Assembly: GCA_963675135.1 (NCBI GenBank)
Contig: OY776121.1
Coordinates: 62,884,265 to 62,948,264 of the forward strand
Length of the DNA stretch: 64,000 bases
Direction: 5' to 3'
Source of the DNA: Galeopsis tetrahit
Lineage: Eukaryota > Streptophyta > Magnoliopsida > Lamiales > Lamiaceae
The position numbers and the translations under genes are program-made. The notes under the pieces are model-generated. The model had not been told where the DNA came from. It saw nothing but the letters and a program-made list of their open reading frames with translations, and did not search any database. Shown one piece after another: positions 46,251-57,530 of this stretch. Numbering within the stretch: position 1 is the first letter of the stretch; every line of letters begins with the position of its first letter.

Positions 46251-49200
46251 ATGTTGGATCTGAATGTTGATGCCGTTTTCTCTGTCGACTCCAATTCCTG
46301 CAACGACGACGCCGACCTACGCAACACCGAGGCCGATTCAGTCGCTTCAACCACCACATCCACCACCAATGCCGCTGCCGATGACCTCGACTGCAACAGC
46401 TTCACGCCCAAAAACTCCGTCTCTACCCTCAATTTCGCTATCCTCAACCAAAACGTCATCGAGATCGAAGACGACACCAACTACACAAATGAGTTGCAGC
46501 TTTTCCCCACGGCTGCTTCTCCCCCGTCTCCCACTCCGGCGATGGTTAGGGCTAAATATTGGCTGAATTTGTCCGCGCCGGAGCTTCCGACCGCCGGACC
46601 TGTAGAATTGGGGATTTGCAAACCGGAGATACCGGCGAATAATCAAGTGCAGCAACCTCAGGTGAAGAAGAGCAGGCGTGGGCCCCGCTCTCGGAGCTCG
46701 CAGTATCGAGGTGTTACCTTCTACCGTAGAACTGGAAGATGGGAATCCCATATCTGGTTCGTATACAAATACATGGAGTAATTTGAGTATAATCTTCTAT
46801 ATGTTGCATGGACGTCTGTTTTGTCTGCGGATGCATCCATATTTTTTTTTCAAATATGATTAATAATTGTTGTGGGTAATTCTAAGGCTGAGATTGATTA
46901 ACATGATTTTTTGCAATATTAGGATTTCCTGTGGAAACTTGAGTATTGAATTTTTAGATTGGTAGTTTATTAATGAATTGATTAGATGAATTTAAATTGT
47001 GCTTCGTGTATATGTGGATTGTGATACTCCTACTTTGGTATTGTGATATTAATTGAAACTCCGTAACTGTTTGCAGGGATTGTGGTAAACAAGTCTATTT
47101 GGGTAAGAACTTTGAGCTATTTACACTTTTCACCTCTCACTTTTCTTCGTCATCTACGATCATCCATTAACATTTATCTTCATAGAAGTTTTACTCAGTT
47201 CAGAAATATCAATGTTAAATTTAGGTATCTAATTATTGATTTTGGTTTCTTTCAGGAGGATTCGACACTGCTCATGCTGCAGCTAGGTGAGAATTTTTAC
47301 TTTCACTATGAATTTGTGCATTTTTAACGAAGTTTAGCCATCTGAGAAGTTTGTTTGACCGAGTCCAATTATTCTTTTCGATCAGGGCATATGATCGTGC
47401 TGCGATCAAGTTTCGCGGAGTTGATGCTGACATCAATTTCACGATTGGCGATTACGATGATGACATGATACAGGTTGACTTTGGAGCTATATCTTATTGC
47501 CAATATATTTTGTAATTCAGTAAGCCTTATGCAGTTGACAATTTGCAGATGAAAAATTTGACAAAAGAAGAGTTTGTTCACATTCTTAGACGCCAAAGCA
47601 CTGGATTCTCTCGGGGAAGCTCAAAGTACAGAGGTGTTACCCTGCACAAATGTGGTCGTTGGGAAGCAAGAATGGGCCAATTCCTTGGGAAAAAGTAAGA
47701 TTATCTATTGAATTATTTTTGGATCATTTAATTTACTTCAGTAATATAACTGGGGAAGTGGGATGTATTTGTTTTCATCTGATCATGATTGATCTATTGT
47801 CCTGAATTTGGAATACAAGTTTAGGATAGACAATTGAATGAAATAGGAACCCCCTTTATCGATAAGATTATAATGGTGTGTTGCAGGTATATGTATCTTG
47901 GGTTATTCGACAACGAAGTAGATGCTGCAAGGTCCTTATGATCATGAATTCATATTGCTTATAAGACATTAGTATTGCACTTTGACCAGTACTCTTTGAT
48001 TACTTCTCATGACAACCGTCCCTTTCCTTTCCTGATTCAGGGCTTATGATAAAGCAGCCATCAAGTGTAATGGGAGAGAAGCTGTCACAAACTTCGAGAC
48101 TAGTAACTATGATCTAAGTTCCACAGATGGAGGTATATGAACAATTCATGTTTTGCTGGTTTAATCTTGCCTCCCCCACTTTTATGTTCATCTTATCCTC
48201 ATCACATCAAACAACTAACTAAATATCTTTTGATGTACGGCTTTGTGAATGCAGGTAGCGGTAGCAATCTTGATCTCAACCTTGGAATTTCTTTATCTTC
48301 AGATGGTCCACAGGGGAACAACGCTACAAAAAATTTGCACTTTCCTTATCCATCCAATGAACTGCCTGATGGGAAGAGATTAAAGGTATCCTTTCATTGA
48401 TGTGTAATGGTTGTTTCTGAAAGCCAATGAATGTCTCCTTGAATGCTAGATCTATTTTCCCCTATTTTCGCAAAGAAATATAGATGTAATTTGTTGGTCT
48501 TTTTACTTTTTACAATATTGATCTAGGTAGTAAATCCAACCTCATGAAAATTGATATCCTTGCGAAATTTGATAGGTCGAACCGACCTCTAGTTCTCCTC
48601 AACAACTCATGATGTCAACCAAGTGCCCTCCCATATGGGCTGGCATATATCCTGGTTTTGCCCAAATAATTACGTGATTGTCTTTGTCACACTTTGAGGT
48701 ACTGCCGGTTAAGTATGACAATTCACTAAGGTTTAGGCCAGTGAAGCAGTGGTGCACAGGCTCATATGAATTACAGTCTCTAAACTTACCCAAAACCAAC
48801 CCTCCTAGTCCTACGTATAGATACTCATTTTTGCTTGTGTCAGCCAACTATAAAAAGAACCCTCTAGGACTCATGAGGGTCACTTGTGAACTCTTCCATA
48901 ATTTCGTTGGCAGTCTCCATGTTTCGTTCATATTTCATTTTGACGTAAATTTTTATATTTGACAAATTTCTTGATACACATTGATGAAGAGAAACAGACA
49001 GATATAATAAGTCATATCTGGAATAAAAGATGTTGCTTCCTTGTAATTTTGGTAATAACAATTTAATTATTTGATCAACAGGAAATGGGCACAAGAATGA
49101 GCGGTGAAGCTAATTCTTTGCCTGGATTCTCAAACTGGCCATGGAAAATGCCAAGCCATGGCGTGGTCACCCCTGTGCCACTTTTGTCTTCTTCATCTGC

Positions 49201-49306
49201 AGCATCATCAGGATTCTCTTCCGCTACCTTGCCGTACTTAAATCCCCTCGTGCGGTTGACATCTAGAGCTCAATTTCCTGCCTCGGCTTTCCACAGCTAC
49301 CAGTGA
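46251..49306 (+). CDS. euAP2/TOE-like AP2 transcription factor (miR172-regulated)
   Basis: Exons 46251-46756, 47077-47102, 47256-47286, 47386-47473, 47549-47694, 47887-47931, 48041-48132, 48255-48385 and 49082-49306 join in phase to 429 aa. Features in order: N-terminal MLDLNV (EAR-like); basic KKSRRGPRSRSS nuclear signal (about 138-149); AP2 repeat 1 (152-209, YRGVTFYRRTGRWESHIW); AP2 repeat 2 (244-304, YRGVTLHKCGRWEARMG); LDLNL EAR motif (317-321). The last exon carries a miR172 site encoding AAASSGFS. Two complete AP2 repeats and the short exons 2 and 3 are the euAP2 pattern. Such proteins repress flowering and act in floral patterning. The 3' end is uncertain: an exon beginning at 48576 (VEPTSSSPQQ) also joins exon 8 in frame and would end at a TGA near 48676. 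Confidence 0.9.
49197..49217 (+). promoter_or_regulatory. miR172 target site
   Basis: A 21-nt site in the last coding exon, core GCAGCATCATCAGGATTCT, which pairs with miR172 except for a G opposite U-type position. Location and encoded peptide (AAASSGFS) match known AP2/TOE targets. Confidence 0.88.
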
Positions 49307-50083
49307 AACTTACACCTCCAACTGAAACAACATTAGAAAAGGGAAACAGCCTCTATTTTATGCTGTTCATTATTTGGCTTATTAAGAAGCCCTTTCAATC
49401 AAAGATTCTTATCATCAGCGATACATATAATATGAATAACGAATTGACCAAGTTGTATAGATTGGTACATTGTTCATTGGAATTTCGGAGTCTAATATTG
49501 TGTAGATTCTGACTTGTAAAAAACGAATTGGATTGCTGGTGTTCATAATCTGTCACGAATTCTTGTGCGAAATATGAAAATGCAGGTGTTCTTGACATCA
49601 TCCTGGAGATCTGTACAATTTACAGAGAAGTAGAACCCCTATGGAATCTAAGGCACATAAATTTGAATGTTTCTGGCAAAAACTAGACTAGACTTGGTTC
49701 TTGATAATGCATAATTTGCAGAATGGGATAGCTTAGCAATTGATACAATGTTTGATTTGTCGATGGATAAATAATCAAACCACACATACTGCAGAATGAT
49801 TCACATCGTGTTAAAAAATAGACTGAGTTTCCTCCTTAAGAAACTTTTGGATCCATATGCAACCTTTATGCAGTTTCTGATAACAAGTTAGGTAGCAACC
49901 GAAGAAATCACGGGGTTCTGCACAAGGAAATGAACGAGTCAAGTTTCTGATAAAACAAAGGGAAACAAATATTCAAGAAAATAACAAATTAACGTAGAGT
50001 TGTAGATAATATCTCTAACCAAGAAACGCCTCTTGTAGCTCTCGACATGCTCCTTTGGGTCTCGACGAGTCTGTTTGTACCCC
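49307..50083. other. Convergent intergenic region between the AP2-like and GST genes
   Basis: Holds the 3' ends of both genes, which face each other. No other feature recognised. Confidence 0.5.
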
Positions 50084-51780
50084 TCAATCTTGTTCATTCA
50101 TCTCCTGCAAAAGTGATGCCACCATGCCAATTGTTTTAGAGAGAGAGAGAGAGAGAGAGAGAAGGTAATTTATGTTATACACTTATACCTCAACCCATAA
50201 TGCAAGTTTCTGCCTGCTTCTTGTGATGTCATAATCTTTCACTTCAGTGAAGAAGGGCTGAAGTCTTTCAACGAATGGAGCATAGGCGATGTCCACCTGA
50301 ATTAAATCGTGTCATCAAAACATATTCCCCAGAGATCACAAACTCACAATCCAATTACTTGAAATCAACTGGTAAAATGTAACACGATTTTTCACTCACC
50401 AAACTAAACTGGCCAAGAAAAAATGGCCCATCGTCGAATTTGGACAGAGCAATCTCAATGTCATCAAAAGCAGCACCTTCAGAAACCACCACTTTAGTTA
50501 CTACATCAATACAAAGACTTTCTATACCTCCACCATTAGAGTTGAAACGTACCAGCTTCATTCATACGATTTTCTTTCAAAGAAGTAATTACAGCTTTAT
50601 AGAAGGAGCCTACAGAGGACAGCAACCCCTCCCCAAACTCCTTCTTTATGGGATCCTATAATCATTCCACATTTCTCAGAAAATCAGTTAGCAATGTCCT
50701 AGAATAAGATATTAACTAACTACGAGAAGCACAGATGATCTTACATCAGGAAAAAGCGAAGGCCCTTCAAAGTTTTCATCAATATATTGCATCAAATCAA
50801 GACTCTCACCCTTAACTTCATTATTGTACTCTAGTGATGGCACCTACAAATAAAAGGCCAATTGCATCAACCGACCTATCTATACATATAAATCAATTCC
50901 GATTTCTAGCATAATACAAAATGCCATGAATCCTGGACCTCCGCTCTAACAGACGAGCTAAAACCACGTCTAGCGTGAGTCGGAGGGACTATTGAGTATG
51001 TTCTTAAGGCATCTTGTCTTGAAATTAAAAAAACAAAGCATTAAATAGCTTACATTCACATAAATATTACCTTGTTTGCAGGATACACTTTTTCCTTATA
51101 CCAAGATGGCCTGTTCTTTAGATCAATGGGCACTAATTTTATAGTTTCTTGCAGTCCCTAACAACAGAACAAAATATTCTCATAAACTTGCATTCTAATC
51201 ATGTGTTACAATGTCTTTTCGAGTCAAATGAGAAAAAAGAAGCATCCAAACAACCTTACAATTCCTTGTAATCCACACACGTTGAGCATAGGGGCAATTA
51301 TATGATATATATAACCTAAAATGAAGAAAATGAATCAGAACATAATTAAGATAGAACTGCATAATACTACAAAGTAAAGAAATTAGTTTAAATTGATTAC
51401 TTGGGTTTTCCATCAAAAATTGCAGGTGGGTCTGAAGACGAATCAAGAGCAGGTGGGAGAACTTCTTTCACAAATCTGCCACCAAATTAACACCAAGAAA
51501 ATTACACGAACACAGAAGTAAAAAAAAAAAAAAGTTATACAGTATTATTTTTTTGTGTAAAAAAATTCAACAACAACATTGAATAAAAGGGAAAAGAGTA
51601 CCCAGAAGCAGAAGCCATTGCTGATTCTTCTGTTACATTTTTACTGATTGCAGCAAAAATGGGAAGCTTTTTCCTGGGGAATAACTTGAATGCTAAATTC
51701 GGACAGAAATTAGAAGAGTTACTTTTGTTGCAATTGTAATGGATAATGCTGTGATGATAGCTTATATTGAAGGTAGCCAT
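50084..51780 (-). CDS. Lambda-class glutathione transferase, C-terminus apparently frameshifted
   Basis: Nine exons (51780-51602, 51475-51401, 51315-51255, 51157-51071, 50843-50745, 50655-50553, 50476-50400, 50296-50189, 50104-50084) join in phase to 269 aa. The N-terminal 60 residues look like a plastid transit peptide. The thioredoxin-fold domain contains NCPYAQRVW with catalytic Cys92, then VPSLEYNNEVKGESLDL. The C-terminal domain contains SKFDDGPFFLGQFSL and VDIAYAPFVERLQ. Cys rather than Ser at the active site is the lambda-class mark; members catalyse glutathione-dependent thiol reduction. In the last exon the reading ends at TGA 50086-50084 soon after EEMNEQD. In the shifted frame the bases after it encode the expected EGYKQTRRDPKEHVE, so a 4-bp ATGA duplication is likely. 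An acceptor 16 bp into the exon would restore frame. Confidence 0.85.
50139..50163. repeat. GA microsatellite
   Basis: About 12 GA units in the last intron of the GST gene. Likely polymorphic; close to the polypyrimidine side of the splice acceptor on the minus strand. Confidence 0.9.
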
Positions 51781-52090
51781 TTCTTGATTTTCAGGTTGTT
51801 TTCAGTTGGGTTCGTTGAAGAATTGGCTTTAACCCGGTTGGCTGGCTACCGGGTTGGGGATAGAACTGGGTCTTGACCCGGATTATTATGGAAATTATTT
51901 AATCCTGAATTGCAACTTTCTAATATTTCAAGCCCAAATATTTTTCTCATAAAAAAAAACATTTCAAGTCCAAATCCCTAATTATTTTTTATTTGATTTA
52001 AGGTAAGCTTTCTTCAACTTTTGTTTATCCCAAATTAACAGGGCTTCTTTGTAAAGTTAATAAACTTTTTATTTTATTAGAGTGACTCTA
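51781..52090. other. Upstream region of the GST gene
   Basis: Short promoter region bounded by the copia insertion at 52096. No TATA box of note. The retrotransposon has separated this promoter from its original upstream sequence. Confidence 0.4.
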
Positions 52091-52095
52091 TTTAA

Positions 52096-52314
52096 TGTAA
52101 AACGAACATTCGTATGCATATTATTGATCTGAATATTGTTTCTTGCGTAAGATATACAAGGTATATGTATATATACTTGACTACTACTATAAGCCCTACT
52201 AAGAGAAGATAAAAAGGCCCATAAATAATTATGGAAACTAACTCCTCAAAATAAACTCACGTGATTAAACTGAAAGATCACGTATACACAAATCTGATGA
52301 AATATCATCCAATA
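52096..52314 (-). repeat. Copia 3' LTR (219 bp)
   Basis: Aligned with 55803-56048; lacks 27 bp near TAATATTATGCAACTAACTC. Bounded by the polypurine tract and target duplication. Confidence 0.95.
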
Positions 52315-52321
52315 CTCCCCC

Positions 52322-55300
52322 TCAAGTTGGCGTGTGAAGGTCTCGAACACCCAACTTGTCTCGAAGAAACTTGAAACGCTCAGCTCCAAGTGCCTTGGTA
52401 AACATATCCGCAACTTGATTGATTGTCGAGATCATACATGGACGAATGTCCCCACTCGTAACTCGTTCACGTACAAAATAACAATCCATTTCAACATTTT
52501 TAGTGCGCTCATGGAAAACGGGATTTATAGCAATACGACGGGCCGCTTGATTGTCACAATATAGATCGGTAGGACCTGTTTGAAAAATCCCAAAATCACG
52601 AAGCAACCACCGAAGCCAAACAACTTCGCAAACTGTGGTGGCCATAGCTCGATACTCCGCTTCGGCCGACGACCTTGACACAACTGACTGCTTCTTGGTA
52701 CGCCACGATACGGGAGCAGCACCAAGCGTGATTATGTACCCTGTGGAGGATCGACGAGTATATGGGCATCCAGCCCAATCCGAGTCACAATGTGCTCGAA
52801 GAGTGAAATCTCCTGTCCAGGCGACTGCTTCAAGTAACGGAGCACTCTGTGAGCGGCTGTCAAGTGTGTTTGGCGTGGGCAATTCAAAAACTGACTCAAT
52901 TGACTCACCGCGAAGACGATGTCAGGACGGGTGACTGTCAAGTATAGTAATCGCCCAATCAAGCGCCGGAATTGTGATGCATCGACGAGGGGACTCTCAT
53001 CGTCGGGGCACAATTTTAAGTTTTGTTCCATGGGGAACGCACTCGGTCTACTTCCCATTAGACCACTCTCCTCCAAGATATCTAATGCGTATTTTCGTTG
53101 ACTCAAGATAAAACCTTCAGGTGACCTCGCGACCTCAATTTCTATAAAGTATTTAAGTTTTCCCAAATCCTCTATACTGAATTTTTCATCTAGATAGCGT
53201 TTGACGGTGGCAATGTGAGTAGAGTCGTTGCCTGCTAGGATGACATCGTCGACGTAAATGAGTGCGGAAACGTAGGTAGGACCTTTTCGAAAAATGAAAA
53301 GGCAATCATCGGCTCTAGACTGTTGAAACCCAATTGATTGCAAGGCTTGGGTAAACTTCTCATACCAATTCCGAGAGGCTTGCTTGAGACCGTATAAGGA
53401 CCTCTTTAGTTTGCATACCCGTGTGTCACCATCTTTTGCAAAACCCTGGGGTACACGCATATACACATTTTCATGTAGGTCACCATGTAAGAAAGCATTA
53501 TTTACGTCCAATTGATGCACCTCCCAGTTTCGTTTGGCCGCAACGGTTAACAAACAACGGACGGTGACGAGTTTGGCTACAGGAGCAAATGTCTCATGGA
53601 AATCAATGCCCTCGACTTAAGTAAAACCCTGTGCCACTAATCGAGCCTTGTACCTCTCAATAGTACCATCGGGTTTATATTTTATTTTGTAAACCCATTT
53701 CGATCCAACTGCCTTTTTTCCGGGTGGGAGTGGAGTTAAGTCCCATGTATCATTTGCTTCTAACGCATTAATTTCTTTTGTCATCGCTTCACGCCACAAT
53801 GGGTCTTTCATTGCTTGAGAAAAATGTTTGGGCTCGTCGCGAGATGTGATTCCTGCCAAAAACGTTTTGTGAGGCTGAGAGAACTTGTCATAAGTGATGA
53901 AATTTGATAATGGGTATATGGTTGATCCTACTGAGTTGGACTGTGAGTGATCTATTGATGGCGGTAAATCTGTGACATAAGAATCCAAGTATTTAGGGCG
54001 CATCTTAATTCTCTGATTTCGACCAATTGTTGGGGCTGTGACGGCTGGAGCGAGTTCATTCGATGTTCTTCCGGCTGGGACAGCATCGGTTAGAACGTCT
54101 CGACCTAATGAAATATCATCCAAAACATCGCCTATAGTGGGGGACTGATCAGATGTGTCGGGTACAGTGATAGGGACCTTCTGTTGTGATGATGGTCGAA
54201 TATAAGGGTGTGGGTTGCCAAAATGTTCAGTGTTGTGGCCTTGCACACGCGCACTTGCTGCTGTGACGGCAGTAGTAAAATCCATATCAGTCGTGCCTTT
54301 AAAAGGATATATTTCTTCCATGAATGTGACGTCCCGAGAGCTATAGATCTTGTGTGACTGTAGATTAAAAACCCGATATGCCTTTTGCCCAGAAGGATAC
54401 CCAATAAATATACAAGCTCTACCCCGTTCATCGAACTTGTCTTTGCGTCGGTTATCGTGGGTATAAACTAAACAGCCGAAGACTCGGAGATGGGCATATG
54501 TGGGCAGCTTGTCAAATAGAACTTCATACGACGTTTTATGGGATAGAATTGGCGAGGGCAGTCGATTGATTATATAAACAGCGGTGAGAACACATTCCCC
54601 CCAAAATTCGATGGGAAGGCCCGACTCAAATCGCAAAGCACGTGCAACATCCAAGATATGTCTATGTTTTCGCTCCACAACCCCATTTTGTTGTGGAGTG
54701 TTTGTACATGAACTTTCAAATAAAATACCATTATCATCATAAAATTGAAGCAACGTAGTGGACTGAAATTCAACCCCATTGTCTGATCGAACTCGACAAA
54801 CACGACGAGTAAATTGAGTATAGACCATTTTGACAAATCGAATTAAACAAGCAGCAACATCATACTTCTGTGGTATAAGGAAAACCCAAACTCCTCTGCT
54901 ATAATCATCAACAATTGAGAGAAAGTAACGTGCACCGGTAAACATATCACATCTATAGGGACCCCAAATGTCACAATGAATCAACTCAAAACTAGAAGTA
55001 GTTCGACTAATGTTATGCGGAAAAGGTAAACGAGTTTGCTTAGCTCGTATACATGAATCACAAAAGGGACTAAATTTGAAAATTTTCAAGGATGCTATAA
55101 ATTTCAGTCTATTATTAGATGCATGACCCAAGCGCCTATGCCATATGTCTGATCCTCCAACAGTGGTGAAAACTGTTCTTTGATTCCTTAATTGCTCTAT
55201 GTAATACAAACCATTATAATACTTACCCGCTCCAATCAACGTCCTCGAGGGTAAGTCCTGTATTTCGCAAAAATTCGGGAAGAATAAGAATATGCAATTT

Positions 55301-55766
55301 AAGTCAGCAGAGAGACGACCAACAGACAATAAATTGCAATGAAAACGTGGTATAAATAGAACACGTTCAAGACGTAATCCGTTTTTCAAAACTACTGTGC
55401 CTACTGTGTACATGCACCATTTCGCCATTTGGGATTCTCACTGGAGGTTCAGAATGGTTTCTTATAACATTACTCAGAATACTCTCATCACATGTAATGT
55501 GCTCGATTGCACCGGAGTCAATGATCCAAGAGGCAAAATATGCACCTGCCATGTTTGCCTTCGGATTGGAAGAATTCAATATTTCGCCATCAACAAAACC
55601 AATCTTCTTTTTAGCATATAAGAAATTTGTGATGTTATCAATCACGACGGACGACACCTTTGGGCCGCTGCCGGAACCATCAAACCTTTTCTTGGAATCA
55701 CCATCTCCCGATTTACTTCCCGTCATATTTCTCACACCGTAAACCATCGTGATCAAGATTTGATTA
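52322..55766 (-). pseudogene. Copia pol remnant: protease, integrase, reverse transcriptase, RNase H
   Basis: From 5' to 3' on the minus strand: a short leader reading of about 80 codons in place of a normal gag; the protease motif WIIDSGAIEHIT (near 55530); the GAG-pre-integrase segment (NLLSVGRL, WHRRLGHAS); the integrase core (FELIHCDIWGPY, VRSDNGVEF, TPQQNGVVER); reverse transcriptase (KWVYKIKYKPDG, LIYVDDVILAGN); and RNase H (DSDWAGCPYTRRSSTGY, SSAEAEYRAM). Breaks seen: a frame change near 55400, a TAA at 53617-53619 inside reverse transcriptase, and another frame change near 52810 before RNase H. No zinc knuckle or capsid region is present. Not functional as it stands. Confidence 0.92.
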
Positions 55767-55802
55767 GAACTTGAGTAATCTACCAGGATTGCTCTGGTAC
55801 CA

Positions 55803-56048
55803 TGTAAAACGAACATTCGTATGCATATTATTGATCTGAATATTGTTTCTTGCGTAAAATATAGAAGGTATATGTATATATACTTGACTACTACTATAAG
55901 CCCTACTAACAGAAGATAAAAAGGCCCATAAATAATTATGGAAACTAACTCCTAATATTATGCAACTAACTCTAGATACTCAAAATAAACTCACATGATT
56001 AAACTGAAAGATCACGTATACACAAATCTGATGAAATATCATCCAATA
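55803..56048 (-). repeat. Copia 5' LTR (246 bp)
   Basis: Followed on the minus strand by the tRNA primer site (55802-55791). Contains the 27 bp absent from the other LTR. Confidence 0.95.
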
Positions 56049-56053
56049 TTTAA

Positions 56054-56413
56054 CACAATTATTTTTAACAATTTTGTAATGAATATTTAATATATTTTTT
56101 TGTCATCTTATGTGGGGGTAAAATAGGAAAAATGTATGAAACAATTTCACTTCCAATAATATTTAATCAATATGTTTTTTTTTTTTATCTCTGTGAAAAT
56201 TTTTCTAATCTATTTTAATGTTACGGAGAGAGTATTGTTCATGTAATGAATTGATAAAACTCCGATATGAATACATAACATGTCTTTTTAATGTGCATTT
56301 AAATTTATACCAACAATTAAAATGCTAATTTTTGTTGTATGGCTCAACATTACATTGAGATGCAATTCCTTTGCTCAATGAAATGGCATGGCTGCAAGCC
56401 TATACTATATATC
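56054..56413. other. AT-rich spacer between the copia and hAT insertions
   Basis: No feature recognised. Confidence 0.4.
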
Positions 56414-57399
56414 TAGAGCTGTCAAAATGGGCTAGGCCCGTTGGGTCGGCCCGCCTCCGCCTATTAAAAAGGTGGGTTGGGTTGAATAATACAAGCCCGT
56501 TTAAAACGCAGGCCCGTTTGGGCTAGACCGTATGGATTGTGGATTTTGGCGGGTTGGACCGCGGACGGGGCGGGTTGGCCCGCGGGCTTTTTATTTTTTA
56601 AATTTTATTTTTTATTTTTTAAGGTTTAATGAAACAGTAACGCGTTTTTATTAAGTTGAACTATGATTGTAAGTAAAAATGTGATATTAGAAATTTATTG
56701 ATTCAATTCAACTTTAAATCAATATACAAAATTATAAAATATCATTCTAAACAAAATTGAGATTTGAGAATGAGAATACACCACTGTCGGAGAGAGACTT
56801 GATAATTAATGTAGATTTAAATCTCTTTTATAACTTTATCTATTTATAAATGTATAATTATCATGAGTAGATTGAAAGAGTATGTGGTGATAATGTCATA
56901 TGTGTATTCACAAATTGACATTTGTTACTGATAGTTGAGCTGATTTGTCCATTAAACTTTCGTTGAATATTCTATATTTTTGTTACTTATAATATTGAGT
57001 TGATTTTCCCATTAAACTTTGTTTAAATTTTAGTTCGATTGATTTGTCAGTTAAACAAAAAATCTTTTTTAAGGTTTACTTTTTAATTATAAGAGATTAA
57101 AATTATTCACATGGTGAATTTAATTAAAGATTATTCAAATTTATTCATACTTTTTTTTTTTTTTTAAGTAATTATTAATGTATTGTTTAAAATTTATTAT
57201 AAGAATAAATGTGAAAAAGTAAAAAATAAATATATTATATAAAAGCCCGTGGGCTAACCCGCAACCCGTCATGGGTTGGGTTGGGTTGACTATTTTTCAA
57301 CCCGTCCCCGCCGTGGACCGGCCCGCCAAAACCCGCAAAATGATGGGTTGAGGTGGGTTATGGACCGCACCGCCCCGTTAGCCCGTTCTGACAGCTCTA
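56414..57399. mobile_element. Non-autonomous hAT element (CGGGC family), copy 2
   Basis: The ends TAGAGCTGTCAAAATGGGC...GCCCGTTCTGACAGCTCTA are flanked by an exact 8-bp duplication TATATATC (56406-56413, 57400-57407). GC-rich subterminal arrays surround an AT-rich core with no ORF. Same family as 18556-19297. It ends about 130 bp from the stop codon of the PPR gene. Confidence 0.93.
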
Positions 57400-57530
57400 T
57401 ATATATCTATCAAGTTTGATCGTGATGTTGTTCATCGCATTGCAGACATCTAAGCTCGTCCCGAAGCTTAACTGCTCGTAGCTCGCCCCAAAGCTTAACT
57501 GCTCGTACTTTTCTCATCTGCAGACAACAA

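Larger units (their letters stand above)
52096..56048 (-). mobile_element. Ty1/copia LTR retrotransposon, gag-deleted and frame-broken
   Basis: 3953 bp, with a 5-bp duplication TTTAA on both sides (52091-52095, 56049-56053). On the minus strand the 5' LTR (56048-55803) is followed by TGGTACCAGAGC, the initiator-Met tRNA primer site usual in plant copia. The 3' LTR (52314-52096) is preceded by polypurine TTGAGGGGGAG. The LTRs begin TATTGG and end TTTACA, so the outer ends are TA...CA rather than TG...CA. I count four substitutions and one 27-bp indel between the LTRs, suggesting a fairly recent insertion. Confidence 0.95.

Noticed and set aside
46172..46480. Minus-strand ORFs opposite the AP2-like first exon
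   Set aside because: Shadows of the GC-richer coding exon.
52334..55742. Plus-strand ORFs in the copia region
   Set aside because: All are complements of the pol reading; none has its own signature.
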